Of a stretch of 64,000 nt of DNA, positions 24,977-32,817 are shown in pieces. Under the pieces are notes generated by a model. It was not told the DNA's origin and ran no database searches. It was given only the letters and a program-made list of their open reading frames with translations. The stretch comes from Clostridia bacterium (GTDB taxonomy: Bacteria > Bacillota > Clostridia > Oscillospirales > Acutalibacteraceae): positions 1 to 64,000 of the forward strand of contig JAFYOI010000055.1 in NCBI GenBank assembly GCA_017560255.1. Direction: 5' to 3'. The translations under genes were made by a program, and so were the position numbers. Every line of letters begins with the position of its first letter. Position 1 is the stretch's first letter.

Positions 24977-27739
24977 CTATGCTTTGAAATTATAAACGAA
25001 ATGCTGGTTTATGTATTTGCTTGTGGTTGCATCTCGCAGGTCAAAATAAAGCGTTGTGTCGTCTGCGGGGGTTGTGATGCTTATTGTCCATACGTAGTTA
25101 CCCGATGAGTTAACGGTGTATTTTGTGCTTATAGCAAGATTGTTGGCGGTTGTTTTCTGTGTGCCAACACGAAGCCTGCTGTAATTTCCTGCTGCTGTGA
25201 CAACGGTAAAAACTGTTTTGCTGCCGCTTTGTGTCGCATTCACAGATTTTATTGTGGTTTCGCTAAAATTTGAAACATCAAGTTTGTATGCATAGTGGTT
25301 TTCGATGTATTTGTTTGTTTCGGCATCGCGCAAATCAAAATATAAAGTATTGTTTTTGGTTGGCGCATCAATGCTTATTGTCCATACGTAGTCGCCCGAT
25401 GGGTTAACGCTGTATTTTGTGCTTACGGCAAGATTATCGACGAGATTTTTGTTAAGACCAACACGAAGTCTGCTATAATTTCCCGCCTTTGTAACAACCG
25501 TGAATACGATTTTGTCTTCGTTCTTTTTTGAATCAACAGATTTTATTACGTCATCCAGAACGTCAACGTTGTATTGATAAAATTTCTTTATATATTTGCC
25601 GCTTTCTGCATCACGTAAGTCAAAGTACAGAGTTGTACCTTCGTCTTGAGATGAAATAGATATAGTCCATACGTAATCGCCGTCATCATTGACCGTGTGA
25701 GCGGAAGTTACGGAAAGATTGTCGCTCAGTGTCTCAGACAGACCTACGCGGAGCCTGTTGTAATTTCCTGCTTCCGTGATAACTGTAAAATTAGTTTTTC
25801 CACCGGAAACAGGTGCGGAAACTGATTTTATAATCTTTGATTCTTCAACTGTAACGGTGTGATAGTAGTAGTCTTTCAAATATTTGCCACTTTCGTAACT
25901 TCTTGCATCAAAAGCGTACTGCGTAGTGGTTGCAGGCGCAGGGACTTTCATTGTCCATACGTAATCACCGTTTTCGTTTATTTCATAGTCGGAATCGTAT
26001 TTGATGTAACCCGCTGTGTCGTTTGCGTAGGTAACTTTAACTCTGTTTATTGTTGTTGAAGGGGTTGTTATAGTGAAAATGAGGTCGTCACCGACAATTT
26101 CAGAAGTGATTGATTTAAAAAGATTATCGTATTCTGTGACAATAGCAGGCAGTACGTTAACTGCGAAAGTGGCGCTTAATCCGCCGTAAGAAATCGTTAC
26201 GGTTGTTTCACCAATAACTGTAAAGGTTGTGGGGGAGTAGGTAAAAACAGTTACCGTTTCTTCACTGCCGTCGCTGTATTTAGCGGTAAGAACTAGTCCC
26301 GTAACGTTGAGGCTTTCACCCGTATAATATTCCGTTTTTGAAGGCGGAGCGGTAACGGCGAGTGATTCAAGCGTTTTCTCGACAGAAGCGATGAACTCAA
26401 CATAGTCAAGATGAACCCAACCTGAATAACCAAGATAAGTTGTTTTGCCCCACGTGCCTTGCATTTCAGTTATAACGAGTTCTGTATTATGGGGTATTGA
26501 AAAAATAACGGACGAGGAAGTTGAGGGTTCAGAGCGGAAATTCAACGCGGAATCGGGAGTGTTTACCCTGTACTTTCCAAGTGTTATTTGTTTCCACTGA
26601 GGCTCGAAAGTGAAAGTTTCCTCTTTTGTAACGTCATTAATCCAAGAGTCTTTGAACAAGATTTTTGTGCCAACCGTGAAAAGTGTTTTTTCATATCCGT
26701 TTTTGGTTATTTCGTCTTCGGTGTACCAGCCTTTAGAAGTAAACCATTTTCCGTCAGACTTTCTGTTAGCAAACCAGCCTGTAAAAGAGTAGCCTTCTTT
26801 TACATCAGCGCTACCGCTGACGGACAGGGTAGTTCCATAGTGTATTTCAATTGATGATGAATTGCTTGTGTTGTATTCAACAGTGTAGGTGAAAGGTTTA
26901 ATAAGTTCTGCAAAATCAAGTGAAACCCATCCCGAAACGTTGTTGTAAACGGTATAACCCCAGTTACCCTGAATTTTTGTTATTGTAAGTTCTGTTTTAT
27001 CGGGGATAGATGCAAGCACCACTGAAGATGTTGTCGGCTCTGAACGGAAGTTGAGGGTTGAAGAGGGGGTAGCCGTTTTATATAATCCAGGCGCTTTTGA
27101 AACGGCGCTGTTGTCTTCGGGAAATGCGTTATAGTAATTTGCGTAATAGTTGCAGTAGTAAACAGAGCCAAACAAACTTGCAAAATCGCTCCAACTGAGT
27201 GTTGCAAATTTTACCATACAGGTTTTACCCCAGTTGCAGTGGAGGAAAGTTACACCTTCGCTGTCTTGCGAAAGGTAAAGAATAGAGTGGTTAGAGAATC
27301 TGATGTGTGCACCGGGGTGCAATTTGTCTTTATTCTTCTGAAACCAATTCTTACAGTTTGTTGCCGTTGCGTTACTGTAACCCGATAATTCAACAAATTC
27401 GGGATTATACATTTCATGGAAACCAAATAGTTGATACTGTACCCAACGCACGTATCCGAGACACTGCCAGGCAAGTCCGAAATAACCGCAATCGTTACCG
27501 TAAGCGGTACAGGGTTTGTTTTTGTTTCCGTTGATATTATCGCCGCCGTCACTTACAAAGTAGTGTTTACCTGGAACGTACTCCGATACAACGTAGTCAA
27601 GCGCCGAAGCAATTGAAGCGTTGCTGGAATAATCACTTCCGGAGAAACTGAAATCACTTGCGGCGGATGCGGTTGATATCGGTAGAGAGGTTAATATGAT
27701 GAGTAAAATCAGGAGTATTGAGAGAAGTCTTTTATTCAT
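24977..27739 (-). CDS. Large secreted CHAP-like/SH3 cell-wall protein with four stalk repeats
   Basis: The ATG at 27739 follows AAAGGA and gives a clear signal peptide (about residues 1-27, ISTASAA). The 920-residue protein reads: a CHAP-like amidase domain (WQCLGYVRWVQ with Cys93 and SNHSILYL with His151, about 45-200), an SH3b domain (219-282), an InlB/Flg-type insert (284-385, EGYSFTGWF), a second SH3b (389-450), a bacterial Ig-like domain of group 3 type (457-530) and four copies of the 100-residue stalk repeat (540-920) also found at 1-1023. It probably cleaves or binds peptidoglycan outside the cell. No LPXTG or membrane anchor is present; SH3b domains may hold it to the wall. Confidence 0.85.
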   Translation of the reverse strand: MNKRLLSILLILLIILTSLPISTASAASDFSFSGSDYSSNASIASALDYVVSEYVPGKHYFVSDGGDNINGNKNKPCTAYGNDCGYFGLAWQCLGYVRWVQYQLFGFHEMYNPEFVELSGYSNATATNCKNWFQKNKDKLHPGAHIRFSNHSILYLSQDSEGVTFLHCNWGKTCMVKFATLSWSDFASLFGSVYYCNYYANYYNAFPEDNSAVSKAPGLYKTATPSSTLNFRSEPTTSSVVLASIPDKTELTITKIQGNWGYTVYNNVSGWVSLDFAELIKPFTYTVEYNTSNSSSIEIHYGTTLSVSGSADVKEGYSFTGWFANRKSDGKWFTSKGWYTEDEITKNGYEKTLFTVGTKILFKDSWINDVTKEETFTFEPQWKQITLGKYRVNTPDSALNFRSEPSTSSSVIFSIPHNTELVITEMQGTWGKTTYLGYSGWVHLDYVEFIASVEKTLESLAVTAPPSKTEYYTGESLNVTGLVLTAKYSDGSEETVTVFTYSPTTFTVIGETTVTISYGGLSATFAVNVLPAIVTEYDNLFKSITSEIVGDDLIFTITTPSTTINRVKVTYANDTAGYIKYDSDYEINENGDYVWTMKVPAPATTTQYAFDARSYESGKYLKDYYYHTVTVEESKIIKSVSAPVSGGKTNFTVITEAGNYNRLRVGLSETLSDNLSVTSAHTVNDDGDYVWTISISSQDEGTTLYFDLRDAESGKYIKKFYQYNVDVLDDVIKSVDSKKNEDKIVFTVVTKAGNYSRLRVGLNKNLVDNLAVSTKYSVNPSGDYVWTISIDAPTKNNTLYFDLRDAETNKYIENHYAYKLDVSNFSETTIKSVNATQSGSKTVFTVVTAAGNYSRLRVGTQKTTANNLAISTKYTVNSSGNYVWTISITTPADDTTLYFDLRDATTSKYINQHFVYNFKA
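24980..26122 (-). repeat. Four stalk-domain repeats in the CHAP-like protein
   Basis: The repeat units start with LFKSITSE, IIKSVSAP, VIKSVDSK and TIKSVNAT, and each contains NRxRV/SRLRVG, NxxGDYVWT and K-Y-x-x-x-x-Y. The unit length is about 95 residues. The layout equals that of the protein at 1-1023, though the sequences have diverged. Confidence 0.8.
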
Positions 27740-27802
27740 AACGTAATCCTTTCGTAATTGCGACAATATGGGTGGTATTTCTACAAAAAACATACAAGTA
27801 TA

Positions 27803-27831
27803 AATATACCATATATATGTATTGCATGCAA
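27803..27831 (-). promoter_or_regulatory. Sigma-A-like promoter of the CHAP-like gene
   Basis: On the minus strand TTGCAT (27826-27831) and TATATT (27803-27808) are 17 bases apart, with a 60-base leader before the ATG. Confidence 0.6.
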
Positions 27832-27876
27832 ATGTTTTTTACGATTTTTTTGATTGGAAATAGGGAGTTGTATAAT

Positions 27877-27905
27877 TTGCATTTTTCTTAATGAAGTGGT
27901 ATAAT
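27877..27905 (+). promoter_or_regulatory. Sigma-A promoter of the lipoprotein array
   Basis: TTGCAT (27877-27882) and TATAAT (27900-27905) are separated by 17 bases. A GGGGACGG repeat copy lies between this promoter and the first lipoprotein gene, so it would be part of the leader RNA. Confidence 0.7.
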
Positions 27906-27940
27906 TAAAAAGAACACATAGGGAAGCACATATTTCACGC

Positions 27941-27960
27941 TAACCGTCCCCTTGTGTTTT
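27941..27960 (-). repeat. GGGGACGG-type repeat core, inverted copy
   Basis: The minus strand reads AAAACACAAGGGGACGGTTA, matching the core at 2238-2256. It is in the opposite orientation to the copies at the far end of the lipoprotein array. Confidence 0.65.
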
Positions 27961-27992
27961 CTAATTTTGTTTGTGGTTTGGAGGATGAATAT

Positions 27993-28673
27993 ATGAAAAT
28001 CATAATTTCTAAGGTTATTGTAATTGTGTTGATACTTGCAGTTGTCCTAAATTGTGTGGCTTGCTCTAACATAATTGGGCAAGCGGAGAAAGAAAATGAT
28101 GCTGCATCCCAAGACCAAGCAAAAGAACAAAAGATAAAATATGTAGAAGACTATATGAAGGAAAAATTTCCTAAAGATGTTAGTTTTAGCGTAGAAAAAA
28201 TTTCACAAGAATCAGAGTGTTATGTTGCAGAGGTAGATGTGTATACTGCAACATCGGGCTTTATTTATGAAAATGTCGCATGGATTACGGTTTGGGTGGA
28301 TAACGAAGGCAACATAATCGATGATTATTTTTTGGTTGATTTCAATGACGATATATCAAGTTATTTTTCATTGATCGCGAGGGAAGAAATTCCAAATTGC
28401 GTAGTTTATGTTGCTCCTCAGTTCAGAAATATGCCTACAAAAGAGTGGGATATTTCTCAGGATAATGTTGAAGAAATGATCAAAACAGAAGATATGTATT
28501 ACTTTATAAACATATACATAAATGATTCCGACAAGGCTACACAGGATAATATAAATAATTTATCAAGTAAATTTAGCTTTTGTAATTCGAAACTGACAGT
28601 CTACAACTGTGATTATTATGAAAATGGTAAGGATAGCGCCATAGAGTATGAAGTTATAATAAACAAAAAATAA
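27993..28673 (+). CDS. Lipoprotein of a local paralogous family, member 1
   Basis: The ATG at 27993 (GGAGGA nine bases upstream) is preferred over the longer frame. A signal peptide ends in the lipobox CVAC, so Cys21 would be lipidated and the 200-residue domain exposed outside the membrane. Shared family features are a helical start (IKYVEDYMKEKF), a W-I-T-V-W-V-D-N-E-G-N strand, a CVVYVAP region, a PTKEWDI turn and a late FSFCNSKLTVY strand. Members 2 and 3 follow at 28712 and 30601. The function is unknown. The repeats bounding the array resemble those around the Rhs immunity genes, so an immunity role is conceivable but unproven. Confidence 0.65.
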   Translation: MKIIISKVIVIVLILAVVLNCVACSNIIGQAEKENDAASQDQAKEQKIKYVEDYMKEKFPKDVSFSVEKISQESECYVAEVDVYTATSGFIYENVAWITVWVDNEGNIIDDYFLVDFNDDISSYFSLIAREEIPNCVVYVAPQFRNMPTKEWDISQDNVEEMIKTEDMYYFINIYINDSDKATQDNINNLSSKFSFCNSKLTVYNCDYYENGKDSAIEYEVIINKK

Positions 28674-28711
28674 TTTTATATTTTTGTGATTTTTGTGAGG
28701 TGAAATTATAT

Positions 28712-29383
28712 ATGAAAAAATATATTTTAAAGAGCATAGCATTAATAATGTTATCGATTATAGTGTTTAATTTTTCTGGATGTTCTGTTTTTGAAAACAC
28801 ACCTGAAAACGACTCATCGTATTCTTCTATGACACCCCAACAGAAACAAAAACATGTTGAAGCATTTCTTCTAAAAAAATATGGACAGTATTATTATGTT
28901 GATTTTGTCGATAGTGAGAAAACAGGTTGTTTTAAAGTGATAAGAGATGGTTATACGGGTTATATTAAGGTATGGTGTGACGATTATGGTAATGTAATAG
29001 ATGGTAAGTTTTTAAATGATTTAGCTGACGAAATAAAAAGCACCATAGAGTCTGTTGTGAAGACAGAAATAGACGAGTGTATTGTTGATGTAAATTGTAG
29101 AGATTTAGAGAAGAAACCAACAAAATTGTGGACAGCTTCTGATGACATGAAAGAGTTGCTTTTAAAGGAAACCTTTGATGTTTACATAAAGGTTTTTGTA
29201 AGTGAATCGGAAAATGTTACAGACGATACACTGAATACGCTGATTGAAAAACTTGATTTCTGCGAAGGAAAATTGCATGTGTATATTTGCAAAGATTTAG
29301 ATGATTTAAATACGGACAGTTATAATTATTCTTCTGCGGATTATGTAGAAGCGATAAAAAAAGATGACAGTTATTTTAATTAA
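28712..29383 (+). CDS. Lipoprotein of a local paralogous family, member 2
   Basis: The ATG at 28712 follows GAGGTG; the GTG at 28700 overlaps that site and is rejected. The lipobox is FSGC. The mature domain parallels member 1: KHVEAFLLKKYG, IKVWCDDYGNVIDG, DECIVDVN, KKPTKLW and FCEGKLHVY occur in the same order. It lies 38 bases after member 1 and 28 before the DUF5104-like gene, so all four array genes are probably co-transcribed. I do not recognise a named domain. A lipidated extracytoplasmic protein is well supported; the role is not. Confidence 0.65.
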   Translation: MKKYILKSIALIMLSIIVFNFSGCSVFENTPENDSSYSSMTPQQKQKHVEAFLLKKYGQYYYVDFVDSEKTGCFKVIRDGYTGYIKVWCDDYGNVIDGKFLNDLADEIKSTIESVVKTEIDECIVDVNCRDLEKKPTKLWTASDDMKELLLKETFDVYIKVFVSESENVTDDTLNTLIEKLDFCEGKLHVYICKDLDDLNTDSYNYSSADYVEAIKKDDSYFN

Positions 29384-29411
29384 GACGGAATAATAAGGAT
29401 GGGGCGATTAT

Positions 29412-30533
29412 ATGGTTTTAATTAATAATTTAAAGATCAAAAAAGTTGTGGTTATTTTAATTATTATAATTCAAATTTTAACTTTGACCTCGTGTGTTGA
29501 AACAGAAGGTAGTATCAGAAAATATGTTGACAACACAGTAGAGCGAATATTCACATCGATAAAGAATGATGACAAAGAGATGTTTGGTAATTTGTTTTGT
29601 AAAGGTGTAAGAAATGACGATTTTACTGGCGACATTGACAAATTATTTGAACATATTTCTGGCGATGTAATTTCGTATGAATTTGATGGGTTAATCAACC
29701 AAGGGCGGACTCAACAGGATGGCAGTACAGAGATTGTTGCATCGACTAATTTTACTCTCTGCACAAGCACGAATGAATATTACATAGGCATTCGTGTATA
29801 TCCGCGAAATGATTTTGATGAGAATAAGGTTGGTATAGAGTGTTTTTCGATTATAGATACCTATGACTGGAATTACGATTATCGATACGGAGCACACAGG
29901 GAGAATAGGGGAATTTATATTGATTTGGGCTATACTAAACTTTTTGCTGTCTCTGAAGCGGACGATAATAGGGATTTTATAAATGAAATTTCAGGATTAG
30001 TAGAAAGAAACAACACTTGTGTAAACAAAATGTTTATCAATGATAGTTTGCCATATGAAAAAACGAACATAACTGATGAGTACGCTTTGGTGAATTCTGA
30101 TGATTTTAAAACTTTGGATGATATTAAAAGTATTTTGAACATTACCTATACTGGCGATGTTGTGAACAGTCTGATTGATGGAACTGACGGTAAGCCACAA
30201 TACAAAGAGATTAATGGTAAATTGTATACTCTCGTCAGAGAATTTGATGAGATAAGCCAATGGAGTAATTTTATTATTGAGAGTTATTCTCTCAAAGAAA
30301 TCTGTGAATTTTCAGTATTGGCTCAGTATCAGTTCCAGGATGGTGCAGATGTAATCGTTAGATACACATACAAGGCGGTATATGTTGATGGTCAATGGAA
30401 ACTTGATGAAATTGTCAGCGATTACAGGATGGTTGGAAAAGGCACTATCGAAGATAATAGTGTAATGATTGTAGGCCATATGGAAGGTGAAAAAATGAAA
30501 GGTTATAGGCCTGATGAGTGTTACAAAAAATAA
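29412..30533 (+). CDS. DUF5104-like lipoprotein
   Basis: The signal peptide ends in the lipobox LTSC, followed directly by SIRKYVDNTVERIFTSIKN and DKEMFGNLFCK...IDKLFEHISG. This is the pattern I associate with DUF5104 domains of Firmicute lipoproteins. The rest (to 373 residues) holds a second alpha/beta domain of NTF2-like appearance (VIVRYTYKAVYVDGQWKLDEI). It sits between members 2 and 3 of the paralogous lipoprotein family. GGGGCG precedes the ATG. Function is unknown; the DUF assignment is from memory and needs a profile search. Confidence 0.6.
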   Translation: MVLINNLKIKKVVVILIIIIQILTLTSCVETEGSIRKYVDNTVERIFTSIKNDDKEMFGNLFCKGVRNDDFTGDIDKLFEHISGDVISYEFDGLINQGRTQQDGSTEIVASTNFTLCTSTNEYYIGIRVYPRNDFDENKVGIECFSIIDTYDWNYDYRYGAHRENRGIYIDLGYTKLFAVSEADDNRDFINEISGLVERNNTCVNKMFINDSLPYEKTNITDEYALVNSDDFKTLDDIKSILNITYTGDVVNSLIDGTDGKPQYKEINGKLYTLVREFDEISQWSNFIIESYSLKEICEFSVLAQYQFQDGADVIVRYTYKAVYVDGQWKLDEIVSDYRMVGKGTIEDNSVMIVGHMEGEKMKGYRPDECYKK

Positions 30534-30600
30534 AGATATGCTTTTCCATGTTGTTTACTTGACAAATAAAAACAAGTGCAATAATTAAGGGGGATCATTG

Positions 30601-31353
30601 ATGAAAAAGATATTGAAGATGATAACTTCTGCTATTATTTGCTGTGTGATTATATTTAGTTGTACGGGGTGCTTTTCTAGCCCCGATATCACACAACCGG
30701 AATTTAACTTTTTTGAGCTTTCCCAAGAAAAAAGAAATGAATATGTATTAAATTATTTAGAAGAAAAATACGACGAAGAATATGAAGTTTTACATGATGT
30801 ACAGCAAGTTCAAGAAACGATTTATTCTTTGACTGATTATTGCACAGGCTCTGTTGTTCCTAAATCTAAAGCAAATATAGAAATAAGTTCATTTATAGAT
30901 ATTTCTAATCGATGTAGGGAAACAATTTATGTATGGGTTGATAAAAGTGGTGATATAACGGACAGCGCTTTTCTAAGTGAGTTTCAAGAAGAATTTCACG
31001 AAATATACTGCGATATACTCAAAGAAGTTTACCCTGAGTGTGTTGTGTATAGTGCCACGGCATTGTCTGCTTCGCCTGATAAAACTTGGCAACGGGGAGA
31101 GGACGCAAGGAAACTGCTTGAGACGGAGTATGTCTATGCAACAATAGATGTTGTTGTAAACAAATCCGATGAAATGACAAATGAAGAATTTCTTGCATTG
31201 TCAGATGCTATAGATTTTTGCGCAGGTAATATAACTGTATATGAGGTGGACGATATCAACAATATTGATGAAAATGGCTTGAGTATGACTAAAATAAACA
31301 GTAAATATGAAAGACGGTTACCATTGTATAGATACGGGAAATATGATATGTAA
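30601..31353 (+). CDS. Lipoprotein of a local paralogous family, member 3
   Basis: The ATG at 30601 is eight bases after GGGGGA; the TTG at 30598 is a longer option. The lipobox is CTGC. The mature part repeats the family order: SQEKRNEYVLNYLEEKY, ETIYVWVDKSGDITDS, PECVVYSATAL, SPDKTW and DFCAGNITVYEV. It carries an insertion near residue 75 absent from members 1 and 2. A degenerate GGGGACGG repeat starts shortly after the stop codon and closes the array. Confidence 0.65.
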   Translation: MKKILKMITSAIICCVIIFSCTGCFSSPDITQPEFNFFELSQEKRNEYVLNYLEEKYDEEYEVLHDVQQVQETIYSLTDYCTGSVVPKSKANIEISSFIDISNRCRETIYVWVDKSGDITDSAFLSEFQEEFHEIYCDILKEVYPECVVYSATALSASPDKTWQRGEDARKLLETEYVYATIDVVVNKSDEMTNEEFLALSDAIDFCAGNITVYEVDDINNIDENGLSMTKINSKYERRLPLYRYGKYDM

Positions 31354-31365
31354 TTTTATAAAAAT

Positions 31366-31450
31366 AAAACACAAGGTGACGCTTCTCCTGTGTTGACAAG
31401 TAATCACTAAACTAAAAAAAGACAGGGGAAGGTTCTGTGTCTTGACGTAT
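31366..31450 (+). repeat. Degenerate GGGGACGG-type repeat after the lipoprotein array
   Basis: Two altered cores (ACACAAGGTGACGCTTCT and GACAGGGGAAGGTTCTGTGTC) flank AGTAATCACTAAACTAAA, which corresponds to the GTCACTAAATTAAA spacer of the copies at 2271 and 5383. The strong hairpin is absent. A further fragment (CACAGGGTGA) follows near 31460. Confidence 0.6.
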
Positions 31451-31520
31451 TAATTAAGTCACAGGGTGAATTTTTCCTCTGTTGCTTTACAACCTACAAT
31501 GAGTTTAAAAAACAAACGAA

Positions 31521-31550
31521 AAAAGGCATCTTCCGTGGAAGATGCCTTTT
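31521..31550 (-). terminator. Terminator of pilT
   Basis: A perfect 14-bp stem (31521-31534 with 31537-31550) is followed on the minus strand by a T-rich run. Confidence 0.8.
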
Positions 31551-31557
31551 AAACTTT

Positions 31558-32601
31558 TTAATACATAATTCTTCTTGAGGAGTTGAAAGCGTACGTTTCC
31601 TCGGTATGTTTGGAGATTTTACCCTCCATAGACAATTTTTTGAGGTAATCATCCATAAGAATCATACCATCCTTACGTCCGTTCTGGATCATTGCGTCAA
31701 GCATATGAGTTTTACCTTCTCTGATGAGGTTTCTGACCGCATAGTTCTTTGTCATAATCTCAAATGCGGGAACTCTGCTCTTCCAGGTGAGAGAGGGTAC
31801 AAGTTGCTGATAGATAACCGCTTCCAATACGCTTGCAAGTTGCGCTCTGATCTGCTGTTGCTGGTATGAGGGGAATACGTCGATAATACGGTCAACCGCG
31901 TTTGCAACACCCATTGTGTGAAGTGTTGACAGTACGAGGTGACCTGTTTCAGCGGCCGTGATAGCGGTGCTGATTGTTTCGAGGTCACGCATTTCTCCGA
32001 TAAAGATAACGTCGGGATCCTCTCTGAGTGCGGCTTTGAGTGCACTAGCATAGTTTTTGGTATCCTGTCCGATTTCTCGCTGGTTTATCATTGATTTGTG
32101 GTGAGTGTGGAGGAACTCGATGGGTTCTTCCATTGTTATGATGTGAGCGGAACGGTTTCTGTTAATGGCATCAATAAGTGTTGCAATTGTGGTTGTTTTA
32201 CCACTACCCGTCGGGCCTGTGACGAGGATAAGACCTCTCTGCTTTTTGTAAAGATTAATTACGGTGTCGGGAATGCCGATGTCAATCGGGTTTGGAATCT
32301 CGGAGTTAACGGCACGCATCGCCATTGTGTAGTATCCCATTCTTATGTATACGCTGACACGGTATCTGAGGTCGCCGGAATTGTAGGAAAGGTCAACTTC
32401 ACCTTTCTGGTTGAGTTTTTCAAGCCATACGTCGTTCAAAACTTGCTTTGCGAGTTGCTCGGCTTTTTCGGGCGTGACGGTGGGAAATTCAAGGTCAATA
32501 AGTTGACCTGCAACTCTTGCTTTAGGCGGAAGACCAACGGTTATATGAACGTCGGATGCCTTTTCTTTATGTGCTGCTTCAAGTATTTTGTTAATATCCA
32601 T
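31558..32601 (-). CDS. pilT: PilT-type twitching motility ATPase
   Basis: This 347-residue AAA+ ATPase has the PilT N-terminal domain (ASDVHITVGLPPKARVAGQL), Walker A in LVTGPTGSGKTTT near residue 128, the Asp box REDPDVIFIGEMRD, the His box STLHTMGV and an AIRNLIRE-like motif, here AVRNLIREGK. PilT retracts type IV pili. No pilin, PilB or PilC genes are nearby, so the pilus is encoded elsewhere or the protein serves another secretion system. It is monocistronic with its own promoter and terminator. Confidence 0.92.
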   Translation of the reverse strand: MDINKILEAAHKEKASDVHITVGLPPKARVAGQLIDLEFPTVTPEKAEQLAKQVLNDVWLEKLNQKGEVDLSYNSGDLRYRVSVYIRMGYYTMAMRAVNSEIPNPIDIGIPDTVINLYKKQRGLILVTGPTGSGKTTTIATLIDAINRNRSAHIITMEEPIEFLHTHHKSMINQREIGQDTKNYASALKAALREDPDVIFIGEMRDLETISTAITAAETGHLVLSTLHTMGVANAVDRIIDVFPSYQQQQIRAQLASVLEAVIYQQLVPSLTWKSRVPAFEIMTKNYAVRNLIREGKTHMLDAMIQNGRKDGMILMDDYLKKLSMEGKISKHTEETYAFNSSRRIMY

Positions 32602-32648
32602 TAAAATGACCGTCCTCTAATACACTATTTTTGAACATAACCTTGTTA

Positions 32649-32677
32649 AATTTAACATATAAAACAAAAATAGTCAA
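32649..32677 (-). promoter_or_regulatory. Sigma-A-like promoter of pilT
   Basis: On the minus strand TTGACT (32672-32677) and TAAATT (32649-32654) have a 17-base spacer. Confidence 0.55.
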
Positions 32678-32754
32678 TACGAAATGCTTTGCTATCGTCA
32701 AAATAATACAAGATTTTTTATAAATCAGAATTAATTTTTGTTTTGACGGTTTGT

Positions 32755-32783
32755 CATATAGGTCTTGAGCGGGGCATAAGAAT
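32755..32783 (+). promoter_or_regulatory. Sigma-E-like mother-cell promoter of spoIVA
   Basis: CATATA (32755-32760) and CATAAGAAT (32775-32783) have a 14-base spacer. They resemble the sigma-E elements ATATT and CATACAAT. spoIVA is a sigma-E gene in Bacillus, so the fit is expected. Confidence 0.6.
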
Positions 32784-32817
32784 GTACAAAATGAATATGT
32801 AAGCGGAGGAAAAACAA

